NCBI GenBank assembly: GCA_038025085.1
Contig: CM076152.1
Coordinates: forward strand, 33,669,501 to 33,733,500
Length of the DNA: 64,000 nt
Source: Tetragonia tetragonoides
Lineage: Eukaryota > Streptophyta > Magnoliopsida > Caryophyllales > Aizoaceae
Direction of reading: 5' to 3'
This document shows positions 1-12,390 of this stretch, piece by piece (the first letter of the stretch is position 1; every line of letters begins with the position of its first letter). A model generated the notes under the pieces. The model was not told the origin of the DNA. It made no database searches and saw only the letters and a list, made by a program, of their open reading frames with translations. Position numbers and translations under genes: made by a program.

Positions 1-579
1 CATGCAGTCCCCCATGCCACAGGCATTTGGTAATTATGCCCCGGCCCCATGTTCCGGCTTTGAGAGTCCTTCACCTTGAACCCCATACAGCCAATCAGCC
101 ATACAGGTCTCACTTCTAACCACTATGCCCACCTCGACTTTTCTTTCTTTTTTTCTTTTTAATTTTTCTTCATTCCTCCTAAATCCTTTTACTTATTTTT
201 AAGATAACAGTGATACTGCTACTGTAATTGGATGGTAGGATCTATCTTTTGTTGCATTATAGTATACTTATACTAGTACTAGTATTGCAGTGATCTGTAA
301 CTCAAAAAGAAATCAATCATGATAATCTATACAGTTCCTTGATTTTGATTCTTCTTACAGAAGCCTAAAATACCAAAGGTTCCCTTATGTTCCATGAACA
401 AGTGCTTAACAGCTTAACTCACTTGCTCTACAATAATCACATATAAAGAACCCTATTGACTACTTACAAATTTTTATAATAACAATTACATATCCAGACA
501 AATGATTAAAGATTTACAGCCTATCTACTATATAAAAAGTTGCTAAAACAAAAATAAATTAGCAAGATTAGAAACTAAC
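1..579 (-). other. Presumed first intron of the HNH gene, cut by the window edge
   Basis: The donor site of the HNH-family exon 1 is at 579-578 on the minus strand, so this stretch should be intron. It is AT-rich with a T-rich run near 150. I could not find the next conserved exon of the family here, so the second exon probably lies beyond position 1. No other gene or repeat was recognised. Confidence 0.3.
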
Positions 580-929
580 CTGTAAGAAATGTCAAGAACT
601 AAACCCCTGAAACAAGAGAGATCATCATCCTCACCATCAACCTCGTCAAAAACATCGAACACATCATCCCTAGAACTGTAATTAAGCTCATCATTTCCAT
701 TAATATTCACTGATTTACTGGAATTACTACTCCTAGAAGATGAAGCTGCCAAAAACGTCACTTTCCTCCAATACCCATTTCTCCTAACATCATTCTCATC
801 AAAATTAACAGGAAAAATGGAGCAAAAATCACCAAATCCAAACTTAAACTGACCCATTTTTTTCCCCTGAAAAGACCCTTCATTGTTCATTAGTAGCTTC
901 AATCGCCCTTGTAGAGTAAACTGAGCCAT
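580..929 (-). CDS. HNH endonuclease-family protein, exon 1 (partial gene)
   Basis: The minus-strand reading frame starts at the ATG at 929-927 (MAQFTLQGRLKLLMNN) and runs about 116 codons to a donor, TACAG|GTTAGT, at 580/579. An in-frame TTG two codons upstream is not a likely start. The exon has a basic, Ser-rich N-terminus, then an acidic stretch (DEVDGEDDDL) and ends in CFRGLVLDISYR. From memory of the plant family, that ending directly precedes the conserved PVNVVCWKRA segment of plant HNH-nuclease-like proteins. The HNH domain itself would be in later exons outside the window, so catalysis cannot be judged. The N-terminus may be organellar targeting, but this is inference. The rest of the gene lies to the left. 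Confidence 0.55.
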
Positions 930-1310
930 GATCAAATCAAAATTCGAGTTGGGTTATTTATTTTTTTTATTTGATTTTAATATTTTCTCCTATTGAGAAT
1001 GTTAGCAGAAAAAGCAAGGGATTTGAAGGTGCATTTGATGCATGAATTGCAGGGTTTTTTTTTATTTATTTTGGGATGAAATGAAATGAGTTGAAGATGA
1101 TTATAAAATGGGACAAGAAAGAGAAGAAGTTGTTTAGCGGGGAAAAATAGGCTTCACGGAATAAGCCGTTACCACACATTCTGCTTTCACTCAACTGCAA
1201 ATATCTTCTCTTTGCTCTCACTCTGTCCTTTTCTGTGGTTTCTACTACTTTTCTTTCTTCTCTCTAATCAATGAAAACAAGAATTGTGCCAAAGCAGAAT
1301 AAGAGTTTAT
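930..1310 (-). promoter_or_regulatory. Upstream region and probable 5' leader of the HNH gene
   Basis: This is non-coding sequence directly upstream of the HNH-family start. On the minus strand it contains pyrimidine-rich stretches, for example around 1110-1130 and 1205-1265, typical of plant 5' leaders. No clear TATA box could be fixed. It ends at the left border of a copia-type LTR at 1311. Confidence 0.3.
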
Positions 1311-1514
1311 TGTTGTGAGACAATTAGAGAGATAGAGGGTAGAGAGTCAAAGGGAATAAGAGGTGTCTGTATTATTCACACGAGGGATATATATAGTACA
1401 AGAGGGGTTAGGGTTTTGCTTGGAGAGCAAAAACCCTAGTACAATATATGGTAAGTATCTAGGTACAGTATCTCTACAGTATATTGTACATCCACATATA
1501 ATATATTTCATAAC
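1311..1514 (-). mobile_element. Copia-type LTR, about 204 bp (minus orientation)
   Basis: On the plus strand the segment starts TGTTGTGAGACAATTAG and ends ATTTCATAACA, so it has TG...CA ends; read on the minus strand it begins TGTTATGAAATATATT. Directly before it in minus orientation is a short purine run (CCAATGAGAAG) resembling a polypurine tract, so this should be a 3' LTR. It is short, as in several Ty1/copia groups. No matching second LTR was found in the window, so the element is truncated or this is a remnant. Position next to the HNH gene means it may supply promoter sequence, but nothing shows that. Confidence 0.55.
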
Positions 1515-1545
1515 ACTTCTCATTGGATGTACATCACTAAGGAAT

Positions 1546-1790
1546 ATGCCTCGTTAAAACCTTACTCGGAAAACCCAATGGGACAAAAACCTAGTGAAGG
1601 AAAAAGAGTACATTATTCTTCAATACGCGTGAGATATTGCCTCATTAAAAACCTTGTTAGGTAAAACCCAATGGGATAAAAACCTCAACGAAGGAAAAAA
1701 GAGTACAGTCACTACTTTACCAAAACCTTTGCTAGGAAAACCCGATGGGAAAAAACCTATGCAATAGGAGAAAAACGTGAAGTGCAAAAA
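1546..1790. repeat. Three diverged tandem units of about 80-91 bp
   Basis: Three successive segments share the order TGCCTC(G/A)TTAAAAACCTT, AAAACCCAATGGGA(C/T)AAAAACCT and GAAGGAAAAA(G)AGTAC. Units start near 1546, 1637 and 1716. Similar motifs flank copia LTRs in many plants, to my recollection. Confidence 0.6.
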
Positions 1791-1890
1791 GTCTCATCCT
1801 TTAATAGAACTTCACAATATATGAGCAATTTTCATAATTCCAAGCCATTTAACATACACCTTCTTTGGGAGGTCATTAGTGAAACAGATA

Positions 1891-4800
1891 TAAACCTTCT
1901 ACAGGAGGTCAATGTTGGAACATAATATCCAATTTAAAATATCTTTATATCATCACAAAATATTTGTAATTTTGGGGATGAGAGGAAATATTCTATGGCA
2001 CTTCAGGGCCATAAGATTCACCTATTTCATAATAATGGTACTTTAGTACCATAACAATCTCAATATTAAATATCATCAATAGGTCATCACAAATGTGATC
2101 TTCACATAAACTCTTTACCTTTGAGAATGTTCTAATTATTTTGTGATCGATAATCTCATAGCATGCTCAAACTTCTGGTTGAGACAATAATCAATTGATT
2201 CAATTCTCTTTTAAAGAAGTTTTTGTATCTTGAATCACGTCGTATCCAAATCGTGAATGCTTTCTATCAATATATTATGTCTCATTCTCATTCAACTTAT
2301 TTGAGACAAATAATTCATGTGTGTCATTGATTCATAGACCTTTGTAACTTTGAATATCAGAGGTTCATATAATTTCAAAATATGCTCTTCAGGAGCCACT
2401 TTTTCAAAGGTCATATATGTCATTATACATATCCAACAAGGCATTTAAAATCCTTCAGGGACTAAATCTTCAATCCTTCTGGGATTGACATATCATAGGA
2501 GTAAACATCTCCTTTTATAGGTTTTCGCCTATAAAAATATGTAGTAACTTACACAACTACATTTCAATGAAAAATGTGTGCATGCATTGAGATGAAATTA
2601 AGAAATTAGTAAATGTTAAATAAATAGAAATAAGGTATAAAATATAGTGACATGCATGATGTATGACTTATAATCTATATGCACACAATGTATGACTCGA
2701 TGATGTAAACTGTACAGTTTGGATTTCAAATCCATAATTTAATTGGACTGCATGTCCATGAGCTCATTTTCTATTTCCAATCAATAATACGTCGACATTT
2801 AGATGGACTTTATATATATGATCCCCATTCATATGTCCATCGCATCTTGCATATGCATATCGGCTCCTTCATATACCGGTAATAAAATTTTAAATGTTGA
2901 AATCTCATAATCAACTTTATTTATCCATCAGTACTGGTAAATGATATCTGAATATTTTATTTGAGGTACCTTTTTTTTTCATATCGGCCATCTATTTGTG
3001 ATTCAGATATCCATACCTCTTCAGGGGTATTTATAAGCTATAAAGCTTGTTTATATTTCATAACTCTTAAAGAGTATCAACCAAACTACACGATCTTGCC
3101 ATGTTTGTATAATAGACTTTCATTAGGAACCGATCTCCAATTGATTTGAATGAAAGTAAACTCAATAGACTACACTTCAGGTGTATCAATTTTAACATGA
3201 CTGGCAAGATATCTCAATTCTCACAACATGAATCTCTACAACCAATCTATGCCTCGATATGCCTCACAAAGGGTCATAGTTGTGCGACAGTCAAATCATA
3301 GAGTTTCATGCTTGAATATAGAGAGGTTTGAAATAAAACTGGTATATATGCATACGTGTATATGAACCTCAAGTTTATATCATGTCCTGAACTTCTGGTT
3401 CAGACGGGGATCAACATTCTACATACGTAATGTATGTATTTGTTTTCTCCAGCTTTCCTCTACTATTCTCCCCCTAAGCTGAAAAAACTATCTCTCATGG
3501 ACAATTATAAATGGGCCTTTTATTATATTGAAATCCAACTTAGATCCACCAGTTTCTCATCTTCTCTCGATAAGTTTCACTTTATTAGTTTTCTGGTGGA
3601 GAATAATAATTCTGGGGAGTACACGTAATTGCAGTTGGTTATATTTGTGCTCATATAATTTGCCCCATACAAGAGATCAAAATATTGATAAAAACGCTCA
3701 AAACATACTTTATAACGAACTCGCATAATGCAGTGCAACCCATCTTTTAAGTGATCTTCTGGCCACTTAATCTTAATTTGTACAAGTTGCTATCAATATC
3801 TCTTGTCTCTTTTCGAATCAAACTAATTTATTGTTCGAAACTATATATACTCCATCTCGTTGTCAGTCTTGCCTTTAAACATTATAGTGATAAAACACGA
3901 GAGAGTATGAGCACATTATCATATATTCATTCAAGAGAAACTTCAGGTTCTCAGAACACGGGTGTTTTCATACCCGAATGGCTTAAACCGTCACATCAAT
4001 AAAATATTTCACGTAACTAACTTCTGGTTAGTTTTTGCTCAATAATAATTAGCTTTAACGTAGTCATTTACACGTGATTCTGGCCAGATGTATGATGTGA
4101 CAAAGACATAACTTATGTCTCTTTAATAATGGCAAGACTATCTCATTGATTCTTTCGGGGAAGATAGTTGATGCTCTTCTAGAGCATGTTCTCAACTTAT
4201 TCATATAAGTATTCATGGACATAATCTATCGGTTGGATAGGTTTCTTTGTTTATGCATAAGTCCATTATCATAGTACAAAGGTCATCAATATAATTAACA
4301 CTTTGTGTTTCTTACAAAAATCATATGACCTTGTTTATCTCATGTTTGAACGCTAATATAATTCCAGTTCACATTCTATCTCCCCCTTTTCCGTACATTC
4401 GTAGTAGGAAATAAAATCCAAAACACAATCAAAATTACTGTTCCAGCAATAATTATATAGGGGATATAAGTTTCTAACTTCATATGCATATTGAATATAC
4501 GCATTCTCCACTTAATTTTGGACTTCAGGCCAAAGATTAATTTGTTTCATCGTTGTATTAACAAAATCAAACTTGCAACTTTAAGGGACTTCTGACCCTT
4601 ATTTAAATTATGGGGGACGATGTCAATCTATAATCATGAACTTCAGGTCATGATAATTGGATCGTCAAATAATTTCTCATTTATTTAATTAGAGATCTAT
4701 ACCCCTTTGTGATATTCAGATCACTATCAATAATTTTTATATTAATCGTCATTGTAAAATATTTACGAGACTTCACACATTTTTATGGGACTTCTGACCC

Positions 4801-5161
4801 AATTTTCATGAACTGTTGGTTCACCTATTCAATGTAATATCAACATATTCATGAGCTTCAGGACATGATTGTGTTATCATCCAATTTCTTTCTCATTGGA
4901 GATACCCCTTTTATGATCTGCATGATCACAATCATTGATTTCTTATCATTCATGGGTTTTTTAAATTACGAGTGTGCCTTATATATCAAAACTCGTATAT
5001 GTCATAATTGTTTCTTTATTATTCCAATATACGAGCCTTCAGGGCTTTAGTGTATATTATATATTCAGGAGAATAGCTTACACTTCAACAAAAACAAATC
5101 CCTCGTAGTTAACAAATCATTCATGAGCTAAAAATAAAATTTTCATCTAGACTCAGATGAA
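1891..5161. repeat. Array of short stem-loops with a CTTC(A/T)GG core
   Basis: Perfect inverted repeats recur, most with a 5-10 nt loop containing CTTCAGG, CTTCTGG or CTTCTGA. Examples (stem/loop/stem): 1994-2013 TATGGC-ACTTCAGG-GCCATA; 2166-2183 CTCAA-ACTTCTGG-TTGAG; 2471-2487 CAATC-CTTCTGG-GATTG; 3013-3030 ATACC-TCTTCAGG-GGTAT; 3747-3770 with a 7 bp stem TTAAGTG/CACTTAA; 3935-3952 GAGAA-ACTTCAGG-TTCTC; 4015-4033 AACTAA-CTTCTGG-TTAGTT; 4171-4187 ATGCT-CTTCTAG-AGCAT; 4582-4601 TAAGGG-ACTTCTGA-CCCTTA; 4633-4654 ATCATGA-ACTTCAGG-TCATGAT. Others have different loops, such as the 9 bp stem at 2513-2536. Stem sequences are unrelated to one another. Confidence 0.8.
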
Positions 5162-6019
5162 TTAGTGATAATCATTTTCCAAATAATGAACTATAGAAGC
5201 CAGCCAACAGTATACCAATATCTAATAAAAGATGAAGGGATTGATCATGCACTATAATATGCCAAAAGAATCATTTAAAATAGATTAATTCATACAATGA
5301 CAATACTTCTCATTCTCAAGTTCTTGCATCTGCAGCAGGGTTGGCAATAGAACAATCACAAATAATTATATCATGAAATGCAATGACTACGAGGTTGTTG
5401 TCTACTTTGTAGGTGTGCCCTTCAATGTTTGTCATCCGGGTTTAACATCAAGCTCATAGGTCACAACTTTTATCCACAAGTAAGATTATATATTTCAAGA
5501 AAAACAACATATTAAGATATCTCTATATATTTTTTTTTGGTCTTTGTCAAGGGTATCCATCATCGATCACAGTGACTAACCCTCTCGCCCTAACTGTCAG
5601 CGTATCTCTATATTTTAGAATACGTATCATGATCATTTGCATCTCATTTTCCATATATAATGATGTTGTGTAACAAATACAAAGGTTACTCCATTTAATA
5701 GCCAAGAATATGTATACATGAGAATTCATTCAATAAACCGTGGTAGAACAATAAAACATTCTACCAAATAAAGACTTCCTCGCCATGCACATGTACACAT
5801 AACTCATTAATAATATTAAATATGATGGATATATAATCGCTATCCAGGTCTATCACAATGCAATTTATGAAATTCAAGTTTAATTAGATAGATATGACAA
5901 AGATAGCTAGATAAGATGCAGTAATAATACCCATAAAATCTTGCCAATTTGATGCTTCCATTAAATGTACAACATTATCAAAGAAATTAAAAGCAAATCT
6001 GAAATTACCAAAATCAAAC
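4542..6019. repeat. Tandem duplication, copy 1 (about 1.48 kb)
   Basis: This segment is repeated almost base for base directly downstream. It begins TTGTTTCATCGTTG and ends with ACCAAAATCAAACT, which resembles the sequence just inside its own start (near 4562), so the duplication junction may have used this short homology. Copy 1 retains intact versions of stem-loops, such as AAGGG/CCCTT at 4583-4600, where copy 2 has a change (ACGG). Confidence 0.85.
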
Positions 6020-7480
6020 TTGTTTCATCGTTGTATTAACAAAATCAAACTTGCAACTTTAACGGACTTCTGACCCTTATTTAAATTATGGGGGACGATG
6101 TCAATCTATAATCATGAACTTCAGGTCATGATAATTGGATCGTCAAATAATTTCTCATTTATTTAATTAGAGATCTATACCCCTTTGTGATATTCGGATC
6201 ACTATCAATAATTTTTATATTAATCGTCATTGTAAAATATTTACGAGACTGCACACATTTTTATGGGACTTCTAACCCAATTTTCATGAACTGTTGGTTC
6301 ACCTATTCAATGTAATATCAACATATTCATGAGCTTCAGGGCATGATTGTGTTATCATCCAATTTCTTTCTCATTGGAGATACCCTTTTTATGATCTGCA
6401 TGATCACAATCATTGATTTCTTATCATTCATGGGTTTTTTAAATTACGAGTGTGCCTTATATATCAAAACTCGTATATGTCATAATTGTTTCTTTATTGT
6501 CCCAATATACGAGCCTTCAGGGCTTTAGTGTATATTATATATTCTGGAGAATAGCTTACACTTCAAAAAAAAACAAATCCCTCGTAGTTAACAAATCATT
6601 CATGAGCTAAAAATAAAATTTTCATCTAGACTCAGATGAATTAGTGATCATCATTTTCCAAATAATGAACTATAGAAGCCAGCCAACAGTATACCAATAT
6701 CTAATAAAAGATGAAGGGATTGATCATGCACTATAATATGCCAAAAGAATCATTTAAAATAGATTAATTCATACAATGACAATACTTCTCATTGTCAAGT
6801 TCTTGCATCTGCAGCAGGGTTGGCAATAGAACAATCACAAATAATTATATCATGAAATGCAATGACTACGAGGTTGTTGCCTACTTTGTAGGTGTGCCCT
6901 TCAATGTTTGTCATCCGGGTTTAACATCAAGCTCATAGGTCACAACTTTTATCCACAAGTAAGATTATATATTTCAAGAAAAACAACATATTAAGATATC
7001 TCTATATTTTTTTTTTTGTTCTTTGTCAAGGGTATCCATCATCGATCATAGTGACTAACCCTCTCGCCGCAACTGTCAGCATATCTCTATATTTTAGAAT
7101 ATGTATCATGATCATTTGCATCTCATTTTCCATATATAATGATGTTGTGTAACAAATACAAAGGTTACTCCATTTAATAGCCAAGAATATGTATACATGA
7201 GAATTCATTCAATAAACCGTGGTAGAACAATAAAACATTCTACCAAATAAAGACTTCCTCGCTATGCACATGTACACATAACGCATTAATAATATTAAAT
7301 ATGATGGATATATAAGGTCTATCACAATGCAATTTATGAAATTCAAGTTTAATTAGATAGATATGACAAAGATAGCTAGATAAGATGCAGTAATAATACC
7401 CATAAAATCTTGCCAATTTGATGCTTCCAGTACATGTACAACATTATCAAAGAAATTAAAAGCAAATCTGAAATTACCAA
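6020..7480. repeat. Tandem duplication, copy 2 (about 1.46 kb)
   Basis: Second copy of the preceding 1.48 kb segment, at a constant offset of 1478-1479 bp through most of its length. The offset falls to about 1469 near the end because of a small deletion near 7315. Only scattered substitutions separate the copies, which indicates a recent event. Confidence 0.85.
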
Positions 7481-7482
7481 CA

Positions 7483-10400
7483 TCACTGAGTAGGGCAATA
7501 ATGTAAGGAATGATAAAATTATTACACTTTGAAGATACCACTAGATGGGATTATTTGGAAATACGACCATGCCATATTTGATCTGACTACGGTATATTCA
7601 TAAAATAAAATTGCGAAGATGATACCTGGATAGAATTTGATCTTGAATTGCTTCGCACTAAAGAAGACTCGCCTCCCCTTCACGAAGATGAAGACGTCCC
7701 TCCATTGACACCGTCGAAGAGATAGGTAAGAATTTATTATCTGATTTTTCCATTGAAGTTTTGAGAATTTTCTATTGAGGTTTGAGAATTGGCGTCCTAT
7801 TTGATTCACATATCAATATTGTGGTTCCACTTTAGGGTTGCTGATATGAGTGAAGTCAAACTGATTCGATTCAATTCTTGCTGCTTTAACCACATTCCAG
7901 GTAAATGAATTCTCAAAAGCACTATTGAATTCTCAAAATTTGCCTTACATTCAAGGAACAAGAAGGGCTTCTCCTTAATTCGTGTTCTACGAACTTATGA
8001 GGTACTCATTTTCGACTTTTGGTTGCTGATTTTTGGTATTCGATCATCTGAATTCCTCATCTGTTTTCCGAAATTTCAATTCTATTTGGACTTGCAATTA
8101 GCGTTTTTATTTTTTATTTTTTTTTTTTGGACCGACAAACTTGCAATTCTTATCCATCATCAGCTCTCCATGAATGTCAACCAAAGCACCTAATAAGCAC
8201 TATTGATTTGTGTGTCGGTGACAATCAGTGAGTAGCCAGAGAGTTTGGAAAAGAAGTAGAAGAGGCATTTATAATTTTTTTGTGATAAACTGATAATGTG
8301 TACGCCGCTCTTGCTTGGAATATGCTGCTACTGAAGTTCTCATAATCATAAATGGTCTGTAATAGTGGTAGCTGATGGGGGAGAGTTGAGAGACAGAAAC
8401 TCCCTGTATTCCCTGATTCTCATAATACTATTCTGTAAGCTGTTGCGATGTCTTGCTTTCTTTACCCATCTGCATACTTGCATCTAATTTGACCAATTTC
8501 ATCATCTTCTTTATTTAATTTACGATATATTGCTTTGAATTATCAATATGATTCGTATGTTGACATTTGTGTTGAAACCAATGAGTACTTAATTTTGTAA
8601 GTTTCTCTCTACATAATAGTTATGGGCAAAATTTTATTTTATTTTATAAGAATCTACACTTCAAGTGGAGGGAAAGCCAATCCAACTTCAGAGTATGAGC
8701 CAAATAATTTATCCACCTACCAGATGTGATTTGCTTAGTCTTTTTTCATTATTTATCGTTTGGTAACAGCTTGAAAGAAGACAGATTCTCATGATTAAAG
8801 CATTGAATTTTTTATTCATTGCAAGCAAAGAACCGTGGAGTTGTTTTCATCAAGTTCTGGATAAAATGTATGATCAATATTTATATAACTAAGGAGTCCA
8901 CTGGAATTAAAGTGGGAAACATGATTGCCTGGCTAGTTGCTAAAAATAGTTGAACAGAAATTATGGGTTTTGCTAAAAAATGGTGGAACTGAAATTATGG
9001 TTTTCAGGTTGCTTGTTTATGAAATTGCATGTGATAATCAGGATTCATTAGAGAGGGATAGATGGTGCGGAAGTGGAAGAACTGAGAGAAAGGTGTGTAT
9101 TACTGCTGCAATGTTCCCACTTTTTTTTTCCTGCTTAGATTCATCATCGTGTGATAACTAATGATTGCCTCATCATATTTGGTACCTTGTTTTAGGGATG
9201 GCTAATGAATCAATTATCGTGATTTGATTTAAAGTTTTTGATTTGATTTTTCTCCTCATGTTTGTGGGTAGGATTCCATCTGCAAGGAACAATCATCTCT
9301 CTCCGTATTTTCTTTATCATATTCTGGCGGGTTTCTGTTCTCAAGGGTCTGTGCTGCTTTCATTTTTTCCTTTTCTTTTATTGTCCGTATTTTTGAATTG
9401 TGATCCTGAATTAATTGAATAGAGAAAGGGGGTGGCGGCTGTGCACGAGCTCTGGAAAGGGGAGATGAATCTCAGAGTTCCGAAATCCGTATTAGTGACA
9501 AGGGAGATCACAAACTTGGTGAAGCTGTCATGATCTACTCTTCCCTCTTCTGCCCAGGTTTCATTTCTACTGCTTGTCTATGAGTCATTAGTATATTTTA
9601 AAAAATGAGCTACTTTGAGTGATGGGAAAATGCAATTAAATTGTTGGTCTGTTAGGTTATATATCTACGACATACATACTATAATATCCTTGTATGTTCT
9701 GGGGAAGAAAAACTATAGCAAGTAGGATATTGTTGGGACTTGGGAAGTGGATATTGCCTTACTGGTATAGACTATAATGGATGTGGTCTATATTAACCGA
9801 AACGGGTTCGCCATATGTATAATGCATTAGCTTGAATGTATGTGGTGAAAGCTAGTGCTTCAGCCACTTTTCACTAGAAATAATTTTTTTTTTCTTTTTC
9901 TGTTTTCATTTTCTTTGCTGGTTCAAATTTTCTAAACTTGCATTTAAAATAGTTGTGGGATGTAACTAATTTTTCATTAGCTGTAAAAATGATTATTTTC
10001 ATCTTCCACTTCACTTCCTTTCACCTTCTGACAAGGTTTGTCTTGCTTGGAAATACTTTGAGGTTTTTATGTAGTTGCATCCTAGGAAAACTACGTCACT
10101 ATCAAAATAGGCATATGCATAGAAAACAGTTGCCATATTGGTGAGAAGAATGGGGCACAGTCGAGTTGTTCCTTAGGCAAGGGTGTTCTTTGCCCAGTTA
10201 TGGGCAGGGTGCAGGGTGCAGGGTGCAGGTAATGTACGAGAGAAGTCTACTCTTGGTGGAATTAGTAGGGATCAAAATTGCTCTGGGAGTGGTGTAAATA
10301 GGTTAGTGAGTTCCAATGTGAACATAGGTAAAACATGTTCGATGCGGGCACCACAAGTTGGTCTGGAAGTTGGTTTTTGTGATGGAAGCATAGGGGTTGA

Positions 10401-11639
10401 GGATGTTAGCTAGGTGGGGGGTGATAGTTCTTATTTCAGGGACGATCCTGTCATAGAGATGATATGCTCACAAACGACCATCGGAGAGCTAATATAAAGG
10501 AGGAGGTTTCATACGTGTTCGGCACGGCTGTAGATTTACAAGAGGCAATTATTTTCAAATAGGCTGTGTGGATCAAGGTTTGGATCAACCACGAACCAGG
10601 ATGGATAACGAACATGTATCCATCTGACATGTAGTGGAGAAGTCTCTGGAGACGTTAGTGCAACAAGCTGCGCCTTCACAACAGTCAGAGTTTGAGTGTT
10701 GGTCTTAAGTTCACAGGGGAAAGTGATGATTTATGGTTTTGTAATGTACCATACCAAACTTACTGAAACCTATGGTAAATTTTAAACAAAAGCATCTGTT
10801 CTAGATCGGAGAGAAGTAATTGTGTTCTAAGTCATGTTGATAATATAATGCTATTAAATATTTGGAAAACTATGATGTTCCGAGTCATAAGATAATTTTA
10901 TTGCTTTTATTGCAGCTAATCAACTCGCTACCATTGATAACTTGAAGTTTAGAGGAGTGGAGTATGCAGATGGTCGATATGTGTTACTTGTGCAGGGGTG
11001 CGGAGGCCCATCAAAAGTCCGGTTTCTTCGCAAACAAAAATAGACAAGGGTAGTCACTTGTTCTTCGTTGTGATTACTCAAAGCAAATTTGTTCGGGTTT
11101 TCTTTGTGCCTCGACATTAGCAGAGGATGTTCCATTAGATAGATTAGTTATGTAAGACCTTTGAGTCTTTATTCATGAACTCAGATGGTCCACACATATG
11201 TGCGGGAGAATCAACTTATCAAGAGGATCACCCTGCTCTACCTGCCACTGTGTATGAGATTTGGAGGGAGAGACATTTGCATACTCTTGCTCTGTTCATA
11301 AAATTGTTACATCGATTATTAACACTTTTTGGTGTGTGAGTATTTATATTGGGGTAACTACTGATTTATAAGTTACCCTGTTATTTCAGATATAGGATGG
11401 AGATGGGGGGTGGGGAGGAATTCATCATCCAAGTCAATCTTGTATCTTGTACGCACATTACTCAAATTTACTAACAGAAGTGCATTAATGAAAATTACTA
11501 AAATCTTTTTCAAAATGGATACTACGTAAAACATCACTTTGTTATTTGACAATTTTTGTACAACTTCATGAGTGATTTGCTCTAAACCAACCGATGAAGC
11601 TTAAATTTGAAAGTAAAAGATTGCAGAGAGGCATTCATT
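7483..11639. other. AT-rich region, no recognised gene
   Basis: No reading frame above about 95 codons occurs and none matches a family I know. A purine/pyrimidine-balanced segment near 7670-7730, one near 9425-9560 and one near 10917-11040 (after an intron-like TTGCAG) look mildly exon-like, and a short GGGTGCA triplication lies near 10208-10228. These could be exons of a decayed gene or a non-coding transcript, but nothing here supports a named product. Confidence 0.3.
8090..8148 (-). mobile_element. Micro-retroposon footprint (about 39 bp insert)
   Basis: ACTTGCAATT occurs at 8090-8099 and again at 8139-8148. Between them is a T-rich run followed by GGACCGACAA; on the minus strand this reads TTGTCGGTCC then a poly(A)-like tail. 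This is the signature of an extremely 5'-truncated LINE-type insertion. The four bases AGCG between the left duplication and the tail are not explained. Confidence 0.5.
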
Positions 11640-11851
11640 TAATCAAAGTTTTTTTTTTTTTTTCTATAGGACAGTTTTTTTTTTGTTAGCTACACATATA
11701 ATCAAGAGCAAGTGTTGGGTCAAACCAATTCCCAGAAAAATGGGATCACTATTTAACAATGTAGGGGTCAACTATAATGAGCCTTGACCCTCGTCTCACC
11801 AAGAATTATGAAAAGACCGTCTTAAACAAATTTTTGTGTCTAATCAAAGTT
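11640..11851 (-). mobile_element. Short retroposon with 11 bp target-site duplication
   Basis: TAATCAAAGTT is present at 11640-11650 and 11841-11851. The 190 bp between them begins with a long T run on the plus strand, that is a poly(A) tail on the minus strand. No coding potential and no clear RNA polymerase III boxes were seen, so it is either a SINE-like element or a 5'-truncated retroposon. Confidence 0.6.
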
Positions 11852-12390
11852 AAAAGAGCTACACCAAAAAAGAAAAAAAAAAGTTGAGAAAAAAATGAAG
11901 AGGGACATGATTCGCAATCATATCTTTAAAGGATTCGCATTGTAAATAAACATACGTTAATATAAAACCATTCCATTTTCTTTCTATCATGGGTCACTTA
12001 TGAGGTCGCCTCAACATTAGGCCACCACTTTAAATAAGTATGGCGTTGCGCTTGTTTAATGTGCCCTACATTGAGTCCTTTCTATATGTTAGATAAACAT
12101 AAATTGCTGGATGAAATTAGCCACTGCTAAATTGTTTATCTATTAATCTATTATCTATGATCTTTTTAGTTCGAATAACAGTTTTGTATTGTATAATTTG
12201 CATTTCAAACTCTAATAACCCACTTGGGGAAACGCGTGCATCGCACGCGTTCCACCAACTAATCTGTATCAAACATAAAGATTCAAAATTCGCTCTCCCA
12301 TTCCCATCCGAAAACAATTGAAATGCATACAACAGAAAAACTATTAAATCTCATAGTTGAAGTGGTCACCACCTCATAATTTCGGATGAA

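Larger units (their letters stand above)
1515..7482 (-). mobile_element. Non-coding internal region attached to the copia-type LTR
   Basis: About 6 kb of AT-rich sequence without any long reading frame follows the LTR on its internal side. It contains a triple repeat (1546-1790), a dense array of short inverted repeats (about 1.9-5.2 kb) and a 1.47 kb tandem duplication (4542-7480). Assignment to the same element as the LTR rests on adjacency and on the polypurine-like junction; the right-hand border is not fixed because no second LTR is visible. It could be a non-autonomous element or a long 3' non-coding tract of a decayed copia element. Confidence 0.4.

Noticed and set aside
1891..5161. 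Possible CRISPR-like array
   Set aside because: The shared core is only seven or eight bases, spacing is irregular, flanks are self-complementary and the genome is a plant.
4865..6528. Paired identical short frames in the 1.47 kb tandem copies
   Set aside because: Their similarity comes only from the recent duplication, and they show no sign of coding constraint.
7522..7809. A 95-codon minus-strand frame (RQFSNLNRKFSKLQWK)
   Set aside because: It overlaps other frames, has no recognisable domain or splice context and lies at the edge of the repeat region.
10183..11135. Exons of an unknown gene
   Set aside because: Frames are short and broken, with no recognisable protein segment; only one intron-like acceptor (near 10917) supports it.
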